From: Psychrobacter sp. AH5 | GTDB taxonomy: Bacteria; Pseudomonadota; Gammaproteobacteria; Pseudomonadales; Moraxellaceae | NCBI RefSeq assembly: GCF_040371085.1 | Contig: NZ_JAMBMT010000001.1 | Coordinates: 1,426,001 to 1,490,000, forward strand | DNA: 64,000 bases | Reading direction: 5' to 3' | Part shown: piece by piece, positions 50,157 to 58,329 of the stretch | How positions within the stretch are numbered: the stretch's first letter is position 1 | Layout of the letters: every line of letters starts with the position of its first letter | Made by a program: the position numbers and the translations under genes | The notes under the pieces: generated by a model | The model's database searches: none | What the model saw: only the letters and a program-made list of their open reading frames with translations | What the model was told of the DNA's origin: nothing

Positions 50157-52404
50157 CTTAATCACCGCATAGGTGACTTAGAAAAAGTTTAGCAAGGGCG
50201 TACAAGCAGATAGTGACTTAATCACCGCATAGGTGACTTAGAAAGATCTGAAAGTAAAATATGATAACGTAAAGAACTTAATCACCGCATAGGTGACTTA
50301 GAAATTATTCGTTACAGCGCTCTGCTAAAACACTAACTTAATCACCGCATAGGTGACTTAGAAAAATAAGCGTGCTTGATGAAAGGCTTTTAAGTTCTTA
50401 ATCACCGCATAGGTGACTTAGAAATGCATTACACCGTGGGTTTCTAGTTGCCCACTCTTAATCACCGCATAGGTGACTTAGAAAAGCCTTTTCCAGATAT
50501 TGATAATCATCTTGACCTTAATCACCGCATAGGTGACTTAGAAATTTCGGTCAGTCTCAAGGTTGCGAAGCTGGTGCTTAATCACCGCATAGGTGACTTA
50601 GAAATTGATTGATTTGAGGTGGCAGAACGCCTATCTCTTAATCACCGCATAGGTGACTTAGAAATAAGTACGACTACAGCAAGACTAAATATACTTCTTA
50701 ATCACCGCATAGGTGACTTAGAAAATAGCGACATGACCGCCTTGCGAGTAACCCGTCTTAATCACCGCATAGGTGACTTAGAAACAGACTACACCAAACT
50801 TGGCGGATACCGCTAACTTAATCACCGCATAGGTGACTTAGAAACGCAGAGTGCATATTCAAAACCACTCGTCTGTCTTAATCACCGCATAGGTGACTTA
50901 GAAATTGGTGTACGCTGGATGAGCATCCCACTCTTGCTTAATCACCGCATAGGTGACTTAGAAATTCTATGAGTTTGGCGTACTAACCTCTATGATCTTA
51001 ATCACCGCATAGGTGACTTAGAAAACCTGAACCAGTGTTTTTCTGATGTTTTTGGGCTTAATCACCGCATAGGTGACTTAGAAAATCGCGAATATCATCT
51101 AGACTTTTTATTGTTGCTTAATCACCGCATAGGTGACTTAGAAATTAAGCATGACACCCGCCTATTTTTTGGCAAACTTAATCACCGCATAGGTGACTTA
51201 GAAAATTATGGACGGAGCATACATCTTAATTAGCCTCTTAATCACCGCATAGGTGACTTAGAAATGAACCGTTCGAGCTTCCTGAGTTCTGCGACTCTTA
51301 ATCACCGCATAGGTGACTTAGAAACACAAGGTGAAAGGGGTGCAGATGGTGCAGATCTTAATCACCGCATAGGTGACTTAGAAAACGCGCACCATCTGCG
51401 CCGTCTTTACCGTCTGCTTAATCACCGCATAGGTGACTTAGAAAGTTACTAGGGTTGTCACTCATGGCGAGCTATACTTAATCACCGCATAGGTGACTTA
51501 GAAATGAACCACCACCTGAATCCGAACCTGAACCGTCTTAATCACCGCATAGGTGACTTAGAAATCTAAATAATATTTACTTTGGTGGGGCTGTTACTTA
51601 ATCACCGCATAGGTGACTTAGAAAAACTGATTTTATGATGGTTCAACTACGCTGTTCTTAATCACCGCATAGGTGACTTAGAAATTAGATTGGCAATAGT
51701 TTGATTGATACGGAGCCTTAATCACCGCATAGGTGACTTAGAAACAGTAAAATGTTAGTCGTATCTAGCAGTACAACTTAATCACCGCATAGGTGACTTA
51801 GAAATATTGTTTCGACACCAAAAACGAAGTTACAAGCTTAATCACCGCATAGGTGACTTAGAAAAAAGACAGGCGGCTTGCCCAAGCAGGCATTGTCTTA
51901 ATCACCGCATAGGTGACTTAGAAAAAATCAGGATAACCACGCTTCACGCCGTTGTGCTTAATCACCGCATAGGTGACTTAGAAAGTAATATCCTAATATA
52001 TCTTTGAGCGGCGTTGCTTAATCACCGCATAGGTGACTTAGAAATCTCATAACTTCCCGCAAATCAATCGCCAACACTTAATCACCGCATAGGTGACTTA
52101 GAAATGACGGTGATTTTACTGGCAATGCTAGCACTGCTTAATCACCGCATAGGTGACTTAGAAAACTCATATTAACCGTGTTATTGACAACACCCGCTTA
52201 ATCACCGCATAGGTGACTTAGAAATGTTTTACCTGCGTTTAAGTAACCCGTCCCAGCTTAATCACCGCATAGGTGACTTAGAAAAGTATCATCAGCCGCT
52301 TGATCTGCTGCACCGCCTTAATCACCGCATAGGTGACTTAGAAAACTTTAAACGGCTTTACGACCCATTCCTGACCCTTAATCACCGCATAGGTGACTTA
52401 GAAA
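50157..52404 (+). CRISPR. Subtype I-F-like CRISPR array: 38 repeats, 37 spacers
   Basis: Repeat of 28 bp beginning CTTAATCACCGC and ending ATAGGTGACTTAGAAA, at exactly 60-bp spacing from 50157 to 52377. All 38 copies are identical and all spacers are 32 bp. The palindromic core CACC-GCATA-GGTG and the 3' CTTAGAAA tag match the I-F repeat design (Cas6f hairpin and 8-nt crRNA handle). The whole array reads as a neat, recently used one, since no repeat has decayed, including the last. No Cas1, Cas2-3, Csy or Cas6f gene occurs anywhere in the window. Spacers 20, 21 and 23 read as repeat-type coding DNA (see findings). Confidence 0.99.
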
Positions 52405-52624
52405 GCCGTTAAAAAATTGTATACCAATTTTAGGCTTGCAAAGGAAACGCTTTGGATAGTGTTTCCAAAACCAGAAGTCATAATTACTAGTAAAGACTGA
52501 ATAGGAAAATCATAGATTTCCCCTTGCGACGAGCTGAACATTTCCTAAATGTTCAGAATACCCTCGCCTCATACGCCTATAGGTGACTTATGAGAGCCAT
52601 CGAAAACTAAATATAAGCAGAGAC
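52405..52624 (+). other. Hairpin-rich stretch after the array
   Basis: No gene. In order: an imperfect hairpin GGAAAC...GTTTCC (52443-52466); GGAAAAT...ATTTCC (52504-52521); and a perfect 10-bp stem CTGAACATTT / AAATGTTCAG with a 3-nt loop (52534-52556). Then CTCATA...TATGAG (about 52568-52594), enclosing GCCTATAGGTGACTTA. That last piece matches the CRISPR repeat core ATAGGTGACTTA exactly and the rest poorly (about 18 of 28). It may be a decayed repeat or part of an array-linked structured RNA. Confidence 0.65.
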
Positions 52625-52659
52625 AAAAAAAGCGCATCAGACTGGCTGATACGCTTTTT
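52625..52659. terminator. Intrinsic terminator between the array side and the Spy-like gene
   Basis: Stem AAAAAGCGCATCAG / CTGATACGCTTTTT with one bulge and a 5-nt loop; A-run and T-run on opposite sides so it can stop both the array transcript and the Spy-like gene. Confidence 0.85.
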
Positions 52660-52741
52660 ATTGTTTTGATAGTCTAGCTGAGTTACGCTAGCTTTTATTT
52701 GATATAAGCGATAACTATTGAGCTCGATGATATCCCTTAGT

Positions 52742-53260
52742 TTATCTTTGTGACTTTAAAGCTTCAAGCTGCGCACGTTGCTCAGCCGTTAATACTGCCA
52801 TTACCGCTTGCTGTCTTTGCAAACGATTGCTATTAGGATCGTTATGAATTGCTTCGATTTGAGCTTGCTGAGTGGCTGTCAGATTGAGCTGTGACCATCC
52901 TTGTTTGCCCATATTATGCCCCCCTCTTTTATGCATGCCATGATGAGCCTGTCTCTGCGCTCTCATATCGGCTAGCTGTTTACGCTGCTCATCTGTTAGC
53001 ACCGCCTCCATAGCGGCACGAGTTTGCACATGTGTATTATGACTATTTTGTCTGATGGCTTGCATTTGCGCTTTTTGCGTATCGCTAAGATTAAGCTGTG
53101 AAAAAGACCCTTTCATATGACCCTGTTTCATGCCGCCTTTGTGATGTTTTTGCATAGAGGTTGAGGCTGGCGTATTAGTATTTGCGCCAACGCTAGTACA
53201 GGCGCTTACTGCAAATACGCTGGAGAGTGCTACTACTGAAGCCATTACTAGTTTTTTCAT
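52742..53260 (-). CDS. Spy/CpxP-like envelope-stress lipoprotein with two LTxxQ repeats
   Basis: 172-aa protein of the CpxP/Spy family. The signal peptide ends in the lipobox FAVSAC, so the mature protein is a lipoprotein, unlike soluble Spy. The body is two similar helical units: QLNLSDTQKAQMQAIR...MEAVLTDEQRKQLADMRAQ and QLNLTATQQAQIEAIH...VMAVLTAEQRAQLEALK. A His/Gly/Lys-rich link (HHGMHKRGGHNMGKQG) and a His/Lys/Met-rich N-terminal stretch suggest metal or protein contact. It is divergent from the CpxRA-like pair, which probably controls it in response to envelope stress. Confidence 0.87.
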   Translation of the reverse strand: MKKLVMASVVALSSVFAVSACTSVGANTNTPASTSMQKHHKGGMKQGHMKGSFSQLNLSDTQKAQMQAIRQNSHNTHVQTRAAMEAVLTDEQRKQLADMRAQRQAHHGMHKRGGHNMGKQGWSQLNLTATQQAQIEAIHNDPNSNRLQRQQAVMAVLTAEQRAQLEALKSQR

Positions 53261-53320
53261 TGTGATATCCTTACTTGGTTTTGTTTAAGCTTACTGACAG
53301 GACACATCATACGACAGTAC

Positions 53321-53335
53321 AAGGTTACAAACCTT
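53321..53335. promoter_or_regulatory. Palindrome between the Spy-like gene and the response regulator
   Basis: AAGGTT-ACA-AACCTT, perfect arms of six. A related half-site AAGGTAAC lies 30 bp on (53351). They sit 61 bp before the lipoprotein's start and about 108 bp before the regulator's, so a regulator box is plausible. Confidence 0.4.
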
Positions 53336-53442
53336 TATGAAACATTAAGAAAGGTAACGTTTTTGCTTTATCCGCGAGTCTTTGTTAGATAATACAAAGA
53401 TTAAAAATGCTAATAAAATAAACAATATAAAAGAGAACAGAT

Positions 53443-54159
53443 ATGGCAAAGATACTTTTAGGTGATGATGATGAAGAGCTGACACAGCTCTTACAAGAAT
53501 ATCTGCAAAATCACGGTGTTGACTGCGACTGTGTCCATGATGGACAAGCGGTTGTCGAGCGCTTGCAAAAGATGTCTAAGAGTTTTGCTAATCAGACTAT
53601 AAAAAGTGCTGAATACGATTTGTTAGTTCTTGATATTATGATGCCAAAGATGGACGGTCTCAGTGTGCTGCGTCAATTGCCTGCTATCAGTAACATACCG
53701 GTCATCATGCTGACTGCAAAAGGAGAGGAGATCGATCGTATCATCGGTCTAGAGCTTGGCGCGGATGATTATATCACCAAACCCTGTAATCCGCGTGAGC
53801 TACTCGCCCGTATCAATGCAGTGATCAAACGTACTCAAAGTACAGCAACTCCCGCAGCTGAGCTGGCGGCGCTGCCCGAGAGCCGCTTGCAGCTAGATCA
53901 AAGCCAACGCCTTTGCACTATAGACGGTACCCCCATACAGGTCACTGGCACTGAGTTTGACTTGTTACTAGCACTGATCAAACAAAAAGGCGAAGTGGTC
54001 AGTAAAGACTGGCTTTCAGAGCAAGTATTGCAGCGTGAGCTACAGCCTTTTGATCGAAGCTTGGATGTGCATGTCTCACGCCTACGTAAAAAACTACAAC
54101 CCTTTCACGATGAACCCATCAAGGCTGTTCGTGGCAAAGGTTATCAGCTAGTGCTTTAA
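53443..54159 (+). CDS. OmpR/CpxR-family response regulator
   Basis: 238-aa two-component regulator. The receiver domain (about 1-130) has the acidic pair GDDDEELTQLL, the phosphorylation site LLVLDIMMPKMDGLSVL (Asp about 65), VIMLTAKGEEIDRI and the ADDYITKPCNPRELLARI switch lysine. The DNA-binding winged helix (about 145-238) ends with DVHVSRLRKKLQPFHDEPIKAVRGKGYQLVL. It resembles CpxR. It is followed 58 bp later by its sensor kinase and is divergent from a Spy/CpxP-like gene, the usual Cpx layout. Confidence 0.94.
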   Translation: MAKILLGDDDEELTQLLQEYLQNHGVDCDCVHDGQAVVERLQKMSKSFANQTIKSAEYDLLVLDIMMPKMDGLSVLRQLPAISNIPVIMLTAKGEEIDRIIGLELGADDYITKPCNPRELLARINAVIKRTQSTATPAAELAALPESRLQLDQSQRLCTIDGTPIQVTGTEFDLLLALIKQKGEVVSKDWLSEQVLQRELQPFDRSLDVHVSRLRKKLQPFHDEPIKAVRGKGYQLVL

Positions 54160-54217
54160 TAAATCGCTATCTTATAACGCTACTATCAACAATAATGTCC
54201 TGACTGTTGACAAATCC

Positions 54218-55720
54218 ATGATAAAGACAACACTACTTGAAAATCGTTTGACACTGTTTTGGCGCTTATTTTTAAGTTTGCTACTGACGATTTTATTTAC
54301 CGCCATCTGCTCTATTTTAGTGGAGCGCTGGCTAACTGAGCGCGCGTTAAATGCGCGTATGGAGGTACAAATTGAGCGTATATTGGCCAAACGTGAGCTA
54401 ATAATAAACGCTCTAGAAGCGGGCGATATGGCTAGAGTCAGGCAGCTGTATCAAGAAGACCGCCGTTTTATGAATCAGATCAGCCTTTATGATGAACAAG
54501 GAGCGCTTATTTTTCCTAGATATAATCGTATGCCCCATCATAGAGGACGCTCGCACTCTAACGCCTCGCTGACTTTTGGTTTTTCGATGACTATGAGCCG
54601 CCCAAAGCAGACCATGCAGCAAACAGTGTTAGGAAATACTGAGCGTTTTGAAGTAGCAAATACCACGGTTACTTTGCCAGACGGTCAACTAGTTATTATT
54701 CAGATACGGCCCAACTTGCCTTTTAGCGAAGTAGTTGAGCTACAACGTGGCCATGTTATGGTGCGCTTGATACTAATTATTTTATTTAGCCTGTTAGTTT
54801 GTTTTTGGCTTAGTCGGACGATGACGAGTCGCATGCGTCAGCTGCAGCATACGGTACGCCAATTAATAGAGGGTAATTATCAAATCGATCCTACTATTTA
54901 TAAGCTTGGCGCAGATGAGCTGGGTCTATTAGCAAAAGATGTCGCACAATTAGCGACTCGTCTAGCGGACAGTGAGCTGGCACGCAAACAGATGCTCAGT
55001 GACATCTCGCATGAGCTACGCTCACCACTTGCCCGCTTGGAAGTAGCTACCGAGCTGACTCGCGACTTTGCACCAAGTGCTGAGCGTTATCTCAATCGTA
55101 TCGATAAAGAGTCGGCGCGGATGAATGAGCTAATCGAACAGATTATTCATATTCAGTCCTTGCAAATGCAGCAATACACTAGTGATGACTCAGAAAAACA
55201 GCCGGTCAATCTTATCGATATTATTAGTGAGATTGGTGAAGATGTCTGCTTTGAGTTTCAGCATAAACAGCTGCATTGGTACTGGCAGCCAGCTAAAGAT
55301 AGTGAAAGATCCACCGTACTAGGTGATTATGAGCAGCTGTATAGTGCGCTTGAAAATGTGATTCGTAACGCCTTTATACATACGCCTGTGCAGGGTAACG
55401 TTAGCGTCGAGGTCGATAAGATTGGGCTAAATGACAAGAGCTATTCTACAGTAAAAAAATCGGCTCTAAACACTGACTGTGCTATACAAATCAGCATCAC
55501 CGATGAAGGTGGCGGCGTAGCTGAACAAGATTTGAAGCGTATCTTTCAGCCTTTTGTTCGCCTTGACTCGGCTCGTGATCGGCAAACGGGCGGCTATGGC
55601 TTAGGTTTAGCGATTGTTCATGCGGTAATAACGGCGCACCGTGGTCAGATTCGTGCTTATAATCGTCAGGATAACAATCGTGGGCTAGTAATAGAGATCA
55701 GGTTACCTACGGTGAATTAG
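54218..55720 (+). CDS. CpxA-like sensor histidine kinase
   Basis: 500-aa membrane kinase. Helix 1 is RLFLSLLLTILFTAICSILVE and helix 2 VRLILIILFSLLVCFWLSRTM (about 183-205); between them is a periplasmic sensor region of about 150 residues. A HAMP linker follows. The HisKA box is MLSDISHELRSPLARLEVATEL, phospho-His about 269. The ATPase boxes are ENVIRNAFIHT (N), ITDEGGGV (G1) and GGYGLGLAIVHAV (G2). With the upstream regulator it should sense envelope damage, damped by the Spy-like protein; that is by analogy with Cpx. Confidence 0.93.
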   Translation: MIKTTLLENRLTLFWRLFLSLLLTILFTAICSILVERWLTERALNARMEVQIERILAKRELIINALEAGDMARVRQLYQEDRRFMNQISLYDEQGALIFPRYNRMPHHRGRSHSNASLTFGFSMTMSRPKQTMQQTVLGNTERFEVANTTVTLPDGQLVIIQIRPNLPFSEVVELQRGHVMVRLILIILFSLLVCFWLSRTMTSRMRQLQHTVRQLIEGNYQIDPTIYKLGADELGLLAKDVAQLATRLADSELARKQMLSDISHELRSPLARLEVATELTRDFAPSAERYLNRIDKESARMNELIEQIIHIQSLQMQQYTSDDSEKQPVNLIDIISEIGEDVCFEFQHKQLHWYWQPAKDSERSTVLGDYEQLYSALENVIRNAFIHTPVQGNVSVEVDKIGLNDKSYSTVKKSALNTDCAIQISITDEGGGVAEQDLKRIFQPFVRLDSARDRQTGGYGLGLAIVHAVITAHRGQIRAYNRQDNNRGLVIEIRLPTVN

Positions 55721-55759
55721 CAAATGGGTTATAGAAGTTAAAAATAATCACATCTCAAG

Positions 55760-56191
55760 CTAAGCTTGCACAGTCTCGGTGTTGGGTATAGGAAATACTT
55801 TATCGTAAGCCCAATTAAATACAAAAGCGTATATTAGATAAAAAGTCGCCATAGCGATATCCATCTTAAACGCTTCCCAAAGGCTGATACTTAGATAAAT
55901 CGCTATGATTGGCATAAATAGTAACAGTAAGCCACCCTCAAATAACACTGCATGAAAAACTCTAATGGCTACCGTCTTTTGGACTCTACCTCGCCATTTC
56001 ATCATCGCATTATCGAAGAGAATATTATAATAATAGTTCCAAACGGTAGCGATGATTGAGCCTACTACTGCCATAATTCCCATAGTATGCAGCTCAAAAC
56101 CAAAGACAAAACTTGCCAATGGCGCAAATATGAGCAAGCCTATAATCTCAAAGCTTAGAGTATGACGGATACGGTCTTTCTTATTACGCAT
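55760..56191 (-). CDS. PACE family multidrug efflux transporter (AceI-like)
   Basis: 143-aa protein with four membrane helices in two tandem BTP halves, the PACE family to which the Acinetobacter chlorhexidine pump AceI belongs. Diagnostic blocks are HTLSFEIIGLLIFAPLASFVFG (with the membrane Glu), WNYYYNILFDNAM, RVFHAVLFEGGLLLLFMPII and YAFVFNWAYDKVFPIP. It pumps biocides such as chlorhexidine or acriflavine, or short diamines, in exchange for protons; the physiological substrate is unclear. It is convergent with the sensor kinase by 40 bp and stands alone. Confidence 0.92.
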   Translation of the reverse strand: MRNKKDRIRHTLSFEIIGLLIFAPLASFVFGFELHTMGIMAVVGSIIATVWNYYYNILFDNAMMKWRGRVQKTVAIRVFHAVLFEGGLLLLFMPIIAIYLSISLWEAFKMDIAMATFYLIYAFVFNWAYDKVFPIPNTETVQA

Positions 56192-56345
56192 TACTATCCT
56201 AACTAAATACTGAACAAATCGCCTCTACGAGCTACCGACTTATGAGTACATCGTAATAGGTTTATTGATATAAAAATAGTTATCAAACAAAGCTTTATCT
56301 TAAAAATAAATATTACGACTTGTTTTTGAATAACTCTATTAGCAT

Positions 56346-56882
56346 TTATAAAATACGATTGATAAGCTTGTCTTTTTTGATGTATTGATGATAGAGCGCA
56401 GCCAAAATATGAGCGGCGGTAAAGGCTAAAATCAGTGGCCAAATAATATCGGTGTGCCAATCATTAAAGGTACGAGCCAAACCACGATCTGGGGTCACAA
56501 ACACTGGAATCTCAAACAAGCCAAACATATCAACAGCGCGGCCGCCATAGACTGACATTAGCAGCCCTGCTATCGGCATCGCAATCAGTAATGCATAGAG
56601 CGCAAAATGGGTGAACTTGGCAATTATATCTTGCCATTTTGGCATGGGGGCTGCGGGCGGCGCTTTGACAAAGACGCGGCTAATGACCCGAGCTAGCATC
56701 CAAAATAGCAAACTTATACCAAAGGCTTTATGAAGAGCGATATAAAAAGAATCATCCGTATTATCATAAAGAAATATTAGCGCCCAAGTCACTACTAATA
56801 GCAGCGCACTAATCCAATGAAAAACACGGCTTACCACTGGCCATTTATTCATGGTCGTTATTGTAGATTGAAGCTGACTCAT
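56346..56882 (-). CDS. Cytochrome b561 family protein
   Basis: 178-aa diheme membrane cytochrome with four helices. Likely heme ligands are His residues in VFHWISALLLVVTW (helix 1), ALHKAFGISLLFWML (helix 2), and HFALYALLIAMPIAGLLMS and FTAAHILAALYHQYIKKD (helices 3 and 4). The CybB-type family moves electrons from quinol to superoxide or other acceptors. An HNDWHTDIIW-like loop (FNDWHTDIIWPLIL) is also family typical. It stands alone. Confidence 0.92.
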   Translation of the reverse strand: MSQLQSTITTMNKWPVVSRVFHWISALLLVVTWALIFLYDNTDDSFYIALHKAFGISLLFWMLARVISRVFVKAPPAAPMPKWQDIIAKFTHFALYALLIAMPIAGLLMSVYGGRAVDMFGLFEIPVFVTPDRGLARTFNDWHTDIIWPLILAFTAAHILAALYHQYIKKDKLINRIL

Positions 56883-57188
56883 AATTCACCTTTGCTATAG
56901 AAACGATTGCTAGCGGCACCGCTATTAACGGATGGATGCCTTATTGTGAAACTGCTACTCATAATGGCGCTAATGATAGCAAATCTATCAGCAAAAGACT
57001 GCCCTTACACACATTTAGTCGCACTTTAGTAGTCATTAAGTAATAATAGTCGACGATAACCTCACCGCTTGTAACCATAAAAACAGTTAGTATTGAAAAT
57101 AACTGTTGTCGTTCACAGTTATAAGAGGACGACCTCAGCTTTAGTAAGTTCAGAGCAAAGTGTGAATTCACAATAACAAGGAGATAGT
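56883..57188. other. Gene-free stretch before the DsbA-family pseudogene
   Basis: 306 bp. It holds the cytochrome b561 upstream side and the promoter side of the next gene. I see no reliable promoter, and an antisense frame inside it looks random. Confidence 0.4.
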
Positions 57189-57857
57189 ATGAGTAATAAT
57201 AATGACAGTCCTAAAAAGCAGCCACTTAGAATAGATATCGTCTCAGACGTGGTTTGTCCGTGGTGTGTGGTTGGTTACAAACAGTTAGATGAAGCGTTAA
57301 GACAAACCAATACCGATTATGAGATCCATTGGCATCCATTTGAGCTAAATCCTAATATGCCAAGCGAAGGGCAAAACATGCGCGAGCATATCATGGAGAA
57401 GTACGGCTCAACCGCTCAGCAGTCAGATGAAAGCCGAGCTAGGATCACTCAGGCAGGCGCTGAGGTTGGCTTTGACTTTAATTTTACAGATGATATGCGT
57501 ATGCATAATACCTTTAATTTGCATTAACTACTGCACTGGGCTGAGAGTCAAGGGCAAATGCATGAGCTAAAACAAGCCTTGTTTACCGCGCACTTTACCG
57601 ATGGCCGTAATATCTTTGATAATGAAGTATTAGCGGATATAGCGGCAGAGACTGGGCTTGATCGTGACGAGGCATTAGCGGTGTTGCAAGATCAGCGCTT
57701 TGCTCAAGAGGTTCGTGAAATAGAGCAGCATTGGCAGCGTCAGGGAGTACAAAGCGTACCCGCTATTGTTTTTAATGAGCAGCATTTAGTCAGTGGTGCT
57801 CAAGGTGTTGAAAATTTTACTAGCATATTGAAGCAATTAGCGGATATGCCAAAATAG
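57189..57857 (+). pseudogene. DsbA/FrnE-type thiol oxidoreductase, broken by one in-frame stop
   Basis: Frame is preserved through all 222 codons except for one TAA at 57525-57527. The first part has the DsbA-like CPWC motif (SDVVCPWCVVGYKQLDEAL, about 21-25) and ends MRMHNTFNLH. The frame then continues LLHWAESQGQMHELKQALFTAHFTDGRNI to VPAIVFNEQHLVSGAQG near the end, the complete FrnE fold. Family members usually have a residue such as Gln at the stop, so CAA to TAA is the simplest change. AAGGAG precedes the ATG properly. FrnE-like proteins are cytosolic disulfide or redox proteins. Confidence 0.9.
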
Positions 57858-57918
57858 TTTTAGACAATTCTTTTATTTACATTTAAGCTCAGTTGCAGCT
57901 GTTTTGACTAAATTAAGC

Positions 57919-58194
57919 TTAGGTTAATTCGCTTTGATTTAACTCACTTTTTAGCTTTTTGGCCGCCTTAATGATTTGTTTTCTAGTGGCTTTGATAGCG
58001 CCATGATACAGCGCGGTCTCTCGCATTTGCACAGTGATATCATAGTGCGGATAACTGGCGTTACGATGAAATAAACGCTTATCTACTTCTATTAGAGCGG
58101 CAAACTCATGCAGCTCTTGTAGATTATCGGCAAGCATATGACACCATTTGTAGCCTCTAAACTCGATACTGACAAAATCGACATAAATGGCCAT
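57919..58194 (-). CDS. DUF4031 domain protein, 91 aa
   Basis: Short cytosolic protein, MAIYVDFVSIEFRGYKWCHMLADNLQELHEFAALI at the start, then RLFHRNASYPHYDITVQMRETALYHGAIKATRKQIIKAAKKL. The WCHMLAD and HYDIT...R..AL..GA segments match DUF4031, a family of small proteins of unknown function. A GGAGTCAT ribosome site lies just before the ATG. Convergent with the DsbA-family gene and downstream of nothing. Confidence 0.88.
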   Translation of the reverse strand: MAIYVDFVSIEFRGYKWCHMLADNLQELHEFAALIEVDKRLFHRNASYPHYDITVQMRETALYHGAIKATRKQIIKAAKKLKSELNQSELT

Positions 58195-58329
58195 CGTTAT
58201 GACTCCTTAATCAATGACAGCTGTCATCTGTAGTCTTTATGATTATAGATTACTCTCAAAATAAATAGCTCTAAAAAGCGGCAATTCAGCTTCTATTACT
58301 AAATAACCGCTTGGTTTGGTGCTGAGCGT

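Noticed and set aside
50619..52412. Several plus-strand reading frames with repeated LNHRIGDLE segments
   Set aside because: They are translations of the CRISPR repeat every 20 codons (60 bp), so the repeated peptide is an artefact of the array, not a repeat protein.
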